A stretch of 64,000 nucleotides of DNA from Acidovorax radicis (GTDB lineage Bacteria; Pseudomonadota; Gammaproteobacteria; Burkholderiales; Burkholderiaceae_C). Positions within the stretch are counted from its first letter, which is position 1. The number at the start of each line of letters is the position of its first letter. The DNA is taken from contig NZ_CP075184.1 of NCBI RefSeq assembly GCF_020510705.1, positions 310,001 to 374,000 on the forward strand, read 5' to 3'. Shown one piece after another: positions 7,593 through 14,406 of the stretch. Under the pieces are notes generated by a model. The model ran no database searches. It saw only the letters and a list, made by a program, of their open reading frames with translations, and was not told where the DNA came from. Both the position numbers and the translations under genes were made by a program.

Positions 7593-7863
7593 TAGAGCCT
7601 GTTTACGATCTCCCAGGGGTCGCGCAGCGGTCTTTGCGGGATGGGATGCAAGGCGCGGTGCGCAGTGGATAGCATGGCTATTCACAAGCGCCGCAACGCC
7701 GCAGACCGCCCGCAAAGACCACTGCCCGAAGGGTTGGAGCGCAATCGGGCGATTGGACGCCCCGGCTGCTTGCATGGGCATGAGCCCATGCGGCGCACCC
7801 GAAGCATCCACTCATCCCGATTGCGTTCCAACGCGGCTCCTGCGAGATCGTAAACAGGCTCTA
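7593..7863. repeat. 271-bp T-shaped (three-way junction) inverted-repeat element, MITE-like
   Basis: Perfect 19-bp terminal inverted repeats: TAGAGCCTGTTTACGATCT (7593-7611) and its complement (7845-7863), extended inward by a weaker stem. Inside are two long hairpins. Arm 1 pairs 7624-7640 with 7709-7725 (16 of 17) and carries an inner stem 7665-7673/7677-7685. Arm 2 pairs 7734-7749 with 7816-7831 (15 of 16) and carries a perfect inner stem 7772-7779/7784-7791. No transposase is encoded; an open frame of 70 codons inside is fully explained by the folded structure. It fills the interval between the NorE-like gene and the next membrane protein. Confidence 0.75.
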
Positions 7864-7928
7864 AGGTGTCATCGCGTTACGATGGCGCGGACCCCAGCCA
7901 GTGGGCGCCTTGGGGGGATCACAACACC

Positions 7929-8726
7929 ATGAAAGCCGCTTCTTCATCGCGCCGAGCCCGCCCGCCGTTGGTCACCGCTGCGGGCCTTCGCCAGCGCCTG
8001 CTGGCACGCCACAGCCTGCGCTGGCACGGGCTGTGTATCGGCAGTTTCACGATGGCGTTGATGTGGGCCACGTCGCACCTGCAGATGGTGATGGGCGTGG
8101 ATTCACTGGCGCTGCGCTACCTGGTCACGCTGGGTGTGGGCTATGGCGCTTATCTGCTGGTGCTGCGCCTGTGGGCCGCGCGCCTGGTCGGCCATCGCAG
8201 CGAGGGCGCGCAGTGGGATGGGTCCGTGGACCTGCCGGATGTCTGGCCCGGTCGGGCCCCGGGTGGGGGTTCGGGCGCCACGCTGCCACGCACGGGCGGT
8301 GGCGACTTCGGTGGCGCGGGGGCCGAGGGCGGTTTTGGCGACGGTCTGGGAGACCTTGGCGACGTGGCCGGTGGCGCGCTGGAGGCTGCGGGCAGCGCCG
8401 ATGAAGGCGCCGTGGTGCTGGTGCCGCTGGTGGCGGTGTTTCTGATGGGCGTGTTGTTGGTGGGGGGCGCCGGTGCGCTGGCGATGCTGTACTTCGGCTG
8501 GGACGTGTTGCTCGCCGTGGCCGTGGAGCTGGCGTTCTCGGTGGTCACGGCCCGCGCGGCGGTGGGCATGGAGCGCGGCGGGTGGCTGGGCGCTGCCGTG
8601 CGCCTGACCTGGAAACCCCTCTTGGGTGCGCTGGTGTGCGCCGTGGCACTGGGCGCCACCATCGACCACTTTCTACCCGGTGTGCAGTCTTTGCCCCAGG
8701 CGGTGCGGGCGATTCAGGGGCGCTAA
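7929..8726 (+). CDS. Hypothetical membrane protein with Gly/Asp-rich linker
   Basis: 265 residues from the ATG at 7929. Two N-terminal membrane segments (about 38-55 and 62-82) are followed by a charged stretch, a low-complexity linker rich in Gly, Asp and Ala (about 118-165; e.g. GGGDFGGAGAEGGFGDGLGD), then two or three membrane segments (about 172-215 and 236-250). No catalytic motif is recognised. An upstream GTG at 7866 would start at the very end of the T-shaped repeat and is less likely. The linker gives the appearance of a periplasmic or cytoplasmic loop joining two membrane modules. Function unknown. Confidence 0.6.
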   Translation: MKAASSSRRARPPLVTAAGLRQRLLARHSLRWHGLCIGSFTMALMWATSHLQMVMGVDSLALRYLVTLGVGYGAYLLVLRLWAARLVGHRSEGAQWDGSVDLPDVWPGRAPGGGSGATLPRTGGGDFGGAGAEGGFGDGLGDLGDVAGGALEAAGSADEGAVVLVPLVAVFLMGVLLVGGAGALAMLYFGWDVLLAVAVELAFSVVTARAAVGMERGGWLGAAVRLTWKPLLGALVCAVALGATIDHFLPGVQSLPQAVRAIQGR

Positions 8727-8740
8727 TCCACTCATTTTTT

Positions 8741-8786
8741 CATAGCTGCTAGCGCTTGTGCAATAAGCGCTAGAGCCCGTTTTCTT
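8741..8786. repeat. Family A palindromic repeat, copy A3
   Basis: ATAGCTGCTAGCGCTT...AATAAGCGCTAGAGCC, one of the most complete copies. It lies 15 bp after the stop of the membrane protein and 49 bp past the marR-like stop. Confidence 0.75.
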
Positions 8787-8834
8787 CTAAAAATCCGTTG
8801 CAACGCGTCTGCCAGGGTGATGCGTGCCGTGGCA

Positions 8835-9335
8835 TCAATGCCCGCTCCCGTGGTCACCTCTCGGGTGTGTGCCAGCGCACGGTGCCCCGCCCGATGTGTC
8901 CAGAGCATCCAGGCTGTCGCGCAGCTGCTGGATCTGCGCCAGCAGTTGCGCCTGGGTATTTTTGTCGCAGTTCTTGAGCGCAGACGCAGCCAATGCCTGC
9001 CGTGATTCGCGCAATGCCTTGTACAAGTCACTGCCCTGGGGGCTGAGCGCTAGGCAGCGGCTGCGTTTGTCTTGGGCATGGGGCGCGCGCTCCAGCCAGC
9101 CCTTGTCCTGCAGCAGGCCCAGCATCCGTGCGACCTGGGCTTTGTCGGCGCCGCTGTGGGCCACCAGCTCTTTTTGGGTGGCGCCGGGGTGGCGGCCAAT
9201 GAAGGACAGCGCACGCACTTCATTGAGCGTCAGCTCGGGGTGGACTGCGGCCATGGCGCGCACCATGTGCGCTCGGTACACATGCATGAGGTCGTGCATG
9301 GCGTCGAAAACATCGCGGGGGTTGCGTGGGCTCAT
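8835..9335 (-). CDS. MarR-family transcriptional regulator
   Basis: 166 residues with the MarR winged-helix core: LTLNEVRALSFIGRHPGATQ, KAQVARMLGLLQDKGWLERA (recognition helix and wing) and the basic wing DKRSRCLALSPQG. MarR proteins bind palindromes as dimers and are released by small ligands. The ATG at 9335 is chosen; a TTG at 9347 would add four residues and overlap the operator. It is divergent from the siderophore-interacting protein gene, with two TTGA-N5-TCAA palindromes between them, so autoregulation and control of that gene are likely. The C-terminus (GTHPRGDHGSGH) is His/Gly-rich. Confidence 0.88.
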   Translation of the reverse strand: MSPRNPRDVFDAMHDLMHVYRAHMVRAMAAVHPELTLNEVRALSFIGRHPGATQKELVAHSGADKAQVARMLGLLQDKGWLERAPHAQDKRSRCLALSPQGSDLYKALRESRQALAASALKNCDKNTQAQLLAQIQQLRDSLDALDTSGGAPCAGTHPRGDHGSGH

Positions 9336-9343
9336 GGCGTGAA

Positions 9344-9366
9344 ACAAGTTGACAAAATCAACTTGT
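9344..9366. promoter_or_regulatory. Palindromic operator 1, probable MarR site
   Basis: Perfect inverted repeat ACAAGTTGA-CAAAA-TCAACTTGT, starting 8 bp upstream of the marR-like ATG. Its core TTGA-N5-TCAA is repeated in operator 2. Confidence 0.65.
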
Positions 9367-9379
9367 TTGAAAATAATTG

Positions 9380-9394
9380 GTTGATTAAATCAAC
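9380..9394. promoter_or_regulatory. Palindromic operator 2, probable MarR site
   Basis: Perfect inverted repeat GTTGAT-TAA-ATCAAC with the same TTGA-N5-TCAA core as operator 1, centred 31-32 bp from it (about three helical turns). It ends 10 bp before the ATG of the siderophore-interacting protein, so it would block that transcript or its ribosome site. Confidence 0.65.
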
Positions 9395-9404
9395 ATTTTA
9401 AATC

Positions 9405-10220
9405 ATGGACACATCTTCTTTCCCTCCTCCGCCTTCGACCCCTTCTGCGTCCTCCCAACTTGTTGTCCAACGGGTTCGGCACACTTTGCGCGCCCGCCAT
9501 CTGCAGGTGGTGCGCCGCACCGACATCAGCCCCGGCTTTGTGCGGCTCACCCTCGCAGGCCCCGACCTCGATGGTTTCGTCAGCGCCGGGTTTGACGATC
9601 ATGTGAAGCTCATCCTGCCCCGGCCGGGCCTGGAGCGCCCCGAACTGCCTGAGATTCAAGATGGCCGCCCCGTGTTTGCCGGGCCGCGCCCGGTGTTGCG
9701 CGATTACACCCCCGCACGGTTCGACGCGGCCGCTGGTGAGCTGGACATCGAAGTTGCGTTGCACGACGCGGGCCCAGCGTCCGACTGGGCGGCGGCGGCG
9801 TTCATCGGCCAATGGGTGGGGATTGCCGGGCCGCGTGGCAGCATGGTGGTGCCTATGGGTTTTGACTGGCATTGGCTTATCGGCGACGACACCGCGTTGC
9901 CTGCCATCGCCCGCCGCCTGGCCGAGTTGCCTGCCCACACGGCCGCCACGGTGCGCATTCAGGTGCGCCACGTGGGCGACCGGCGCGCGCTGACCAGTGC
10001 GGCGACGCTGGATGTGCAATGGGTGCCACACCTGCCTGAGGCCGTGGAAAGCCTCGTGCTGCCGCAAGGGGCGGGCTATATCTGGGCGGCTGGCGAAAGT
10101 GCCGACATGGTGGCCGTGCGCACGGCCGTGCTGGCCAAGCCGGGGGTGGACGCCAAACACATGCGCATCGCTTCGTACTGGAAACGCGGCGTGGCCGACC
10201 ACCACGAGGCCCTGGGCTGA
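9405..10220 (+). CDS. Siderophore-interacting protein (FAD-dependent ferric-siderophore reductase, ViuB/SIP type)
   Basis: 271 residues. An FAD-binding barrel comes first (RRTDISPGFVRLTLAGPDLDGF near 38-60; RDYTPARF near 100, the family's FAD-binding motif) and a NAD(P)H-side SIP domain second (GDDTALPAIARRLAELP near 165; AAGESADMVAVR near 225; closing YWKRG near 260). The family reduces iron from imported siderophores in the cytoplasm. No TonB receptor or siderophore gene is in the window, so it acts alone here. A MarR-type regulator is divergent. A Fur box was looked for and not seen. Confidence 0.9.
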   Translation: MDTSSFPPPPSTPSASSQLVVQRVRHTLRARHLQVVRRTDISPGFVRLTLAGPDLDGFVSAGFDDHVKLILPRPGLERPELPEIQDGRPVFAGPRPVLRDYTPARFDAAAGELDIEVALHDAGPASDWAAAAFIGQWVGIAGPRGSMVVPMGFDWHWLIGDDTALPAIARRLAELPAHTAATVRIQVRHVGDRRALTSAATLDVQWVPHLPEAVESLVLPQGAGYIWAAGESADMVAVRTAVLAKPGVDAKHMRIASYWKRGVADHHEALG

Positions 10221-10284
10221 GTTGCTGGGCCTTCGATAAGGGATTGACAGGGGCGGAGCACGCCGCAGGCCGGTGTGCGGCAGA

Positions 10285-11172
10285 TCAGGGCAACAACACC
10301 TGCGCCGCCGCCGACTGCACGGCGCCCGTCATGTGATGAAGTGCCTGCACATTCAGGCGCCAGTATTGCCAATACAGCGGTACATCCACGGGTTTGCCGG
10401 CAATCAGCTCGACCAGCGTGCCGGCTTTGAGGTCGCTCTCGGCCAACGGGTCGGGGATCATCCCCCAACCCAGCCCTGCGCGCGTGGCCATGACAAACGC
10501 ATGCGCCTCGGGCAGCCAGTGCACAGGCTGCGCCAGTGGGCGGCGCGTGATGCGCTGCACAAACCGCGTCTGCAGGGCGTCCTTGCGGTTGAACACCAGC
10601 ATGGGCGCTTGCCCCAGCGCGGCGGCGTTGACGCCTTTTGCAAAGTGACGCTGCAGGAAGGCGGGGCTCGCGAGCGCACGGTAGCGCAGCGTGCCCAGCG
10701 GCAACACCTTGCAGCCCTGCACCGGCTGGGGGTCGGCGGTGACGGCGGCCATCACGCGGCCCTCGCGCAACAGGTTGGCCGAGTGGTCCTGGTCTTCCAC
10801 ATGGATATCGAAGGTGATGTGGTGCCCTTGCGCGGCGTGCGACATGGCGTGCGGAAACCAGGTGGCCAGCGAGTCGGCATTGACGCCAATGGCCAGCCGC
10901 GTGGACTGGCGCTGCCCGCCGCCGATGGTGGCCAGCGCATCGGCTTCGCTCAACGCGACTTCGCGGGCATGCCGGTACAGCGCTTGCCCGGCCTCGGTGG
11001 GTGTGCAGGGTGTGGCACGGCGCACGAGCACCTGGCCCACCATCTCTTCGAGTAGCTTGACGCGCTGAGACACCGCCGAGCGCGTGACATGCAACACCGC
11101 CGCAGCGCGCTCGAAACTGCCTTCGTCGATCACGGCGGCAAAGGCGTTGAGCTGGGCGGAGTCGAGCGGCAT
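10285..11172 (-). CDS. argP: LysR-family regulator ArgP/LysG
   Basis: 295 residues: N-terminal LysR helix-turn-helix (LNAFAAVIDEGSFERAAAVL, then RSAVSQRVKLLEE) and a C-terminal effector domain. The first residues and the divergent position next to a LysE/ArgO exporter identify it as the ArgP (LysG) type, which activates the exporter when basic amino acids accumulate. The ATG at 11172 is preceded by the palindrome at 11179-11202. The stop converges with the siderophore-interacting protein 64 bp away. Confidence 0.88.
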   Translation of the reverse strand: MPLDSAQLNAFAAVIDEGSFERAAAVLHVTRSAVSQRVKLLEEMVGQVLVRRATPCTPTEAGQALYRHAREVALSEADALATIGGGQRQSTRLAIGVNADSLATWFPHAMSHAAQGHHITFDIHVEDQDHSANLLREGRVMAAVTADPQPVQGCKVLPLGTLRYRALASPAFLQRHFAKGVNAAALGQAPMLVFNRKDALQTRFVQRITRRPLAQPVHWLPEAHAFVMATRAGLGWGMIPDPLAESDLKAGTLVELIAGKPVDVPLYWQYWRLNVQALHHMTGAVQSAAAQVLLP

Positions 11173-11178
11173 GGTGGG

Positions 11179-11202
11179 TTAACCATTCTGACGGATGGTT
11201 AA
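11179..11202. promoter_or_regulatory. Palindrome in the argP-argO divergent promoter
   Basis: Inverted repeat TTAACCAT-N8-ATGGTTAA, 7 bp upstream of the argP ATG and 48 bp upstream of argO. Position and symmetry fit an ArgP-type operator. Confidence 0.6.
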
Positions 11203-11249
11203 AAAGTATAGCTGGCGTGACGGCGTAGAGAGATTGAAAATCACCGCCC

Positions 11250-11861
11250 ATGAGCACCACCGCCTTCGTTCACGGGTTCACGTCGACCGCCTTTTTGGTC
11301 ATGGCCATCGGCGCGCAAAACGCGTTTGTGCTGCGCCAGGGGCTGCGGCGCGAGCATGTGCTGCCCGTGGTGCTGGTGTGTGCGTTGTCGGATGCGGTGC
11401 TGTTGCAGGCGGGCGTGTGGGGCATGGGCGGCATGTTGGCCGCGCGGCCCGAATGGGCCGAGGCCATGCGCTGGGCCGGGGGGCTGTTTCTGGTGGCCTA
11501 CGCGGTGCAGGCCGGCGCCCGGGCACTCAAGCCCGCCCATCTGCTGGTGACTGCCAACGGGCCAGGCGCGAGCCTGCGCACCACGGTGCTCACGGTGATG
11601 GCGCTCACCTGGCTGAACCCGCATGTCTATCTGGACACGGTGCTGCTGCTGGGCACCATGGCCACGCCGTACCCGGTGTGGGGCCGGGCCACCTTTGCCA
11701 CCGGTGGTGCGCTGGCCAGTGCCGTGTGGTTTTTGACGCTGGGCTTTGGCTCGCGCTGGCTGGCTCCGGTGTTTGCATCGCCGGGCGCCTGGCGGGTGCT
11801 GGACGGCGTGACCGCTGCGACCATGCTGGTGTTGGCGGGTGTGATGGTTTTTAGATCGTAA
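11250..11861 (+). CDS. argO: LysE/ArgO-family basic amino acid exporter
   Basis: 203 residues with six membrane helices. The conserved start segment AIGAQNAFVLRQGLRREHVL and NPHVYLDTVLLLG near 125-138 are the family signatures of LysE/ArgO, exporters of L-lysine or L-arginine. It is divergent from argP. The C-terminus is unusual in its DNA: the last codons read into a lone family B repeat end, and the TAA stop (11859-11861) is part of that repeat (11853-11871), so the final residues RS are repeat-derived. Confidence 0.9.
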   Translation: MSTTAFVHGFTSTAFLVMAIGAQNAFVLRQGLRREHVLPVVLVCALSDAVLLQAGVWGMGGMLAARPEWAEAMRWAGGLFLVAYAVQAGARALKPAHLLVTANGPGASLRTTVLTVMALTWLNPHVYLDTVLLLGTMATPYPVWGRATFATGGALASAVWFLTLGFGSRWLAPVFASPGAWRVLDGVTAATMLVLAGVMVFRS

Positions 11862-11871
11862 ACAGGCTCTA
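11853..11871. repeat. Family B 19-mer, lone copy, supplies the argO stop codon
   Basis: AGATCGTAAACAGGCTCTA, identical to the right end of the T-shaped element (7845-7863). The partner end is absent here. The argO TAA lies at its bases 7-9. Confidence 0.75.
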
Positions 11872-11951
11872 AGCTAATAAAGACAAGTTCGTTCCCTCAA
11901 AGAGCGAATTGGCACATAGTGGAGGGCTGACTGATCTGGAGTGACTCCTTC

Positions 11952-13532
11952 ATGCGTTTCAAGACCCTTTTGCTCGCGGCCGCTGTGGCCATGGCCTTGC
12001 CGTTGGCCGTACAGTCCAAAACCTTCCGCTGGTCGCGGGCGGTGGATGTGTCGTCATGGGACATCCATGCACAAAACGTGGGCGTGAACAACGCCCTGCA
12101 TTCGGCCGTGTACGACACCCTGGTCGAATACAACAGCAAGACCTTCAAGCCCGAGCCTTCGCTGGCCACGGAGTGGAAACGCATCAGTCCCACGCAGTTG
12201 CGCATCAGCTTGCGCAAGGGCGTCCAATTCAGCGACGGCAGTGAGTTCACCGCCGATGACGCCGTGTTTTCGCTGGAGCGCGCCAAGAACAAAAACTCCA
12301 ACTACGCCGTCTATGCCCAAGGTATCGACCGCATTGAAAAGGTAGACGCGCACACGATCGACCTCTTTTCGAATGTGCCCAACCCGGTGCTGGTGAACCA
12401 GCTCACCGAGCTGCGCATCATGAGCCGCGCCTGGGCCGAAAAGAACAAATCGGTGGAGCCCAAGGACATCAAGAACAAAGACGAAACCTATGCCCACCGC
12501 AACGCGCTGGGCACGGGGCCTTTTGTGCTCAAGTCGTGGTCGCCGGACCAGCGCGCGGTGCTGGAGCCCAACCCCCACTGGTGGGGCAAGGGCAAATACC
12601 CGTCCAACGTGACCGAGATCGTCTACACCCCCATCAAGGCCGACGCCACGCGCACGGCGGCGCTGCTGTCGGGCGAGATCGACTTTGTGATCGACCCCAG
12701 CCTGCAAGACCTGGCGCGCATTCGCCAGACCCCCACGCTCAAGGTGCTGGAAGGCGCCGAGTACCGCACGATCTTTTTGGGCCTGGACCAGTTTCGCGAC
12801 GAGTTGCCCGGTTCGAACGTGAAGGGCAAAAACCCGCTCAAGGACGTGCGGGTGCGCAAGGCGCTGTACCAAGCGATTGACATCAACACCATTCAGCGCG
12901 TCGTGCTGCGTGGCCTGGCACAGCCCACCGGCACGCTGATTGCGCACCAGGTCAACGGCTGGACGCCCAAGGCCGATGTGCGCTGGCCCTACGACGCCAA
13001 GGCCGCACAAAATCTGCTGGCCGAGGCGGGCTACCTCCAAGGCTTCGAGGTGGACTTTGCCTGCAGTGCGGGCCGCTATATCAATGACGAGCAGTTGTGC
13101 CAGGCCATCGCAGCCCAATGGGCCAAGGTGGGAGTCAAAGCCAAGCTGCGCTCCCTGCCGTTTGCCACCTATTTCCCCATGATCCAGCGCAACGAGGCCA
13201 GCATCTACCTGCTGGGCTGGGGTGTGCCGACGTTTGACGCATTCTACTCGCTGCAGTCGCTGATCCGCTCGCCCGGCGCGGGCGGCGATGGCAACTTCAA
13301 CCTGGGGCGGTTCTCGAACCCGCAGCAGGACGCCCTGATCGAGCGCATCAAGAAGGAAACCGATGCGGGCACGCGCAACGGGTTGATCGAAAAAGCCCTG
13401 GTAGAAGACCACGCGCTGATCTCGCACATCCCGCTGTACAACCAGGTGATTCCATGGGCCGCGACCCAAAAGGTGGACCTGCCACACCGTGCGGACAACC
13501 GCATCGACTGGCGTTTTCTGAAGGTGAACTGA
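11952..13532 (+). CDS. Periplasmic solute-binding protein of peptide/nickel-type ABC transporters (SBP family 5)
   Basis: 526 residues. A signal peptide covers residues 1-22 (MRFKTLLLAAAVAMALPLAV, cleavage near QSK). The mature part carries the family-5 pattern: ATEWKRISPTQLRISLRKGV near 77-95, NALGTGPFVLKSW near 182-195 and NPHWWG near 205. Such proteins bind di-/oligopeptides, opines or similar ligands in the periplasm and deliver them to a Dpp/Opp-type permease. No permease or ATPase gene is adjacent, so it is an orphan here. A family C repeat follows its stop. Confidence 0.88.
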   Translation: MRFKTLLLAAAVAMALPLAVQSKTFRWSRAVDVSSWDIHAQNVGVNNALHSAVYDTLVEYNSKTFKPEPSLATEWKRISPTQLRISLRKGVQFSDGSEFTADDAVFSLERAKNKNSNYAVYAQGIDRIEKVDAHTIDLFSNVPNPVLVNQLTELRIMSRAWAEKNKSVEPKDIKNKDETYAHRNALGTGPFVLKSWSPDQRAVLEPNPHWWGKGKYPSNVTEIVYTPIKADATRTAALLSGEIDFVIDPSLQDLARIRQTPTLKVLEGAEYRTIFLGLDQFRDELPGSNVKGKNPLKDVRVRKALYQAIDINTIQRVVLRGLAQPTGTLIAHQVNGWTPKADVRWPYDAKAAQNLLAEAGYLQGFEVDFACSAGRYINDEQLCQAIAAQWAKVGVKAKLRSLPFATYFPMIQRNEASIYLLGWGVPTFDAFYSLQSLIRSPGAGGDGNFNLGRFSNPQQDALIERIKKETDAGTRNGLIEKALVEDHALISHIPLYNQVIPWAATQKVDLPHRADNRIDWRFLKVN

Positions 13533-13541
13533 GGGTGACAA

Positions 13542-13660
13542 CCCCCTGAGGCGCTTCGCGCCTTCCCCCTTCTCTCGAATTGCTGCGCAATTCGGGAAGG
13601 GGGACGCCGCCAGCGCGGCGGGGCGGCCCTTGCGCGGCGGCGCTGGCCTGTGCCGCGCCA
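13542..13660 (+). repeat. Family C 3'-end repeat, copy C1
   Basis: Begins CCCCCTGAGGCGCTTCGCGCC nine bases after the binding-protein stop. It contains a hairpin AGGCG/CGCCT and a longer one pairing CCCCCTTC with GAAGGGGG, nested with CGAATTG/CAATTCG, then a CG-rich tail shared in outline with C2-C4. Confidence 0.65.
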
Positions 13661-13711
13661 GTGTGACAAGCCGCGCACTCTAGCTGCGTGGACGTTTAGC
13701 CTCAAGAAAAT

Positions 13712-14332
13712 TCAGGCCAGCGCGCGCTGCACAGCGGGGCGCTGCAGCATGCGCAGCGTGTGCGCGTGCACCTTGGGGAACTGCGCAATGTCGACACCAT
13801 CGCTTTGCAGCCAGGTGCCGATGGTGAACAGATACCCGTCGGCCACCGTGTACTGCTCGCCCATCACCCAGGGGCCATCGCCGAGGTAGTGGCTTTCGAT
13901 GAGGTTGAAGCATTCCGTCATGTTCTGCGGCACCTTGCGCTGCATGGCGGCGTGGGCCTCGGGCTCGTCGGCCCAGCGGCTGGCGCGGGGGCGGTGGGCA
14001 TGGGCGATGTGCACCGTGGACGCGAGGTAGCTGTGGAACTCCTGCAAACGTGCAAAGCCATGTGCGTCGGTGGGGGCCAGGCGCGCCTCGGGAAAACTCT
14101 GTGCCACATAGGCCAGCAGGGCGGGGGTTTCGGTCAGGGTGCCGTGGGGCGTGGCCAGCGCGGGCACGCGGCCCTTGGGGTTCACGGCCAGGTATTCGGG
14201 CGTGCGTTGCTGGCCGGCGGCGAAATTCACACGGGCCAGTTCGTAGGGGGCGCCGGCTTCTTCCAGCGCGATGCGCACGGCCTGCGCGCAGGTGCCGGGG
14301 GTGTAGTAAAGCGTGAGAGAGGATGTGGCCAT
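13712..14332 (-). CDS. Glutathione S-transferase family protein
   Basis: 206 residues: thioredoxin-like N-terminal domain (LTLYYTPGTCAQAVRIALEE, NPKGRVPALATPHGTLTETPALLAYVA) and helical C-terminal domain with WVMGEQYTVADGYLFTIGTW. The order and length match bacterial beta-class GSTs, in which the cysteine of the TPGTCA segment (here Cys14) is the catalytic residue. They conjugate or bind electrophiles via glutathione. The ATG at 14332 is the first good start. Repeat A4 separates it from panE upstream on the same strand. Confidence 0.9.
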   Translation of the reverse strand: MATSSLTLYYTPGTCAQAVRIALEEAGAPYELARVNFAAGQQRTPEYLAVNPKGRVPALATPHGTLTETPALLAYVAQSFPEARLAPTDAHGFARLQEFHSYLASTVHIAHAHRPRASRWADEPEAHAAMQRKVPQNMTECFNLIESHYLGDGPWVMGEQYTVADGYLFTIGTWLQSDGVDIAQFPKVHAHTLRMLQRPAVQRALA

Positions 14333-14340
14333 GGTTGGTT

Positions 14341-14402
14341 TGCTATTAAATTGGTAGCTATTTGCGATTGGTGGATAAGCGCTGTAAGCCGATTGGGCTT
14401 GA
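14341..14402. repeat. Family A palindromic repeat, copy A4 (degenerate)
   Basis: GGTAGCTATTTGCGATTGGTGGATAAGCGCTGTAAGCC, with the left core altered (GCGATT instead of GCGCTT). It fills the spacer between panE and the GST gene. Confidence 0.55.
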
Positions 14403-14406
14403 AAAA

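Noticed and set aside
7641..7853. 70-codon ORF inside the T-shaped element
   Set aside because: The base pattern is fully explained by the inverted repeats; no Shine-Dalgarno sequence and no recognised product.
9367..9404. Fur box upstream of the siderophore-interacting protein
   Set aside because: The AT-rich stretch does not match the GATAAT-repeat Fur consensus; the MarR-type palindromes explain it better.
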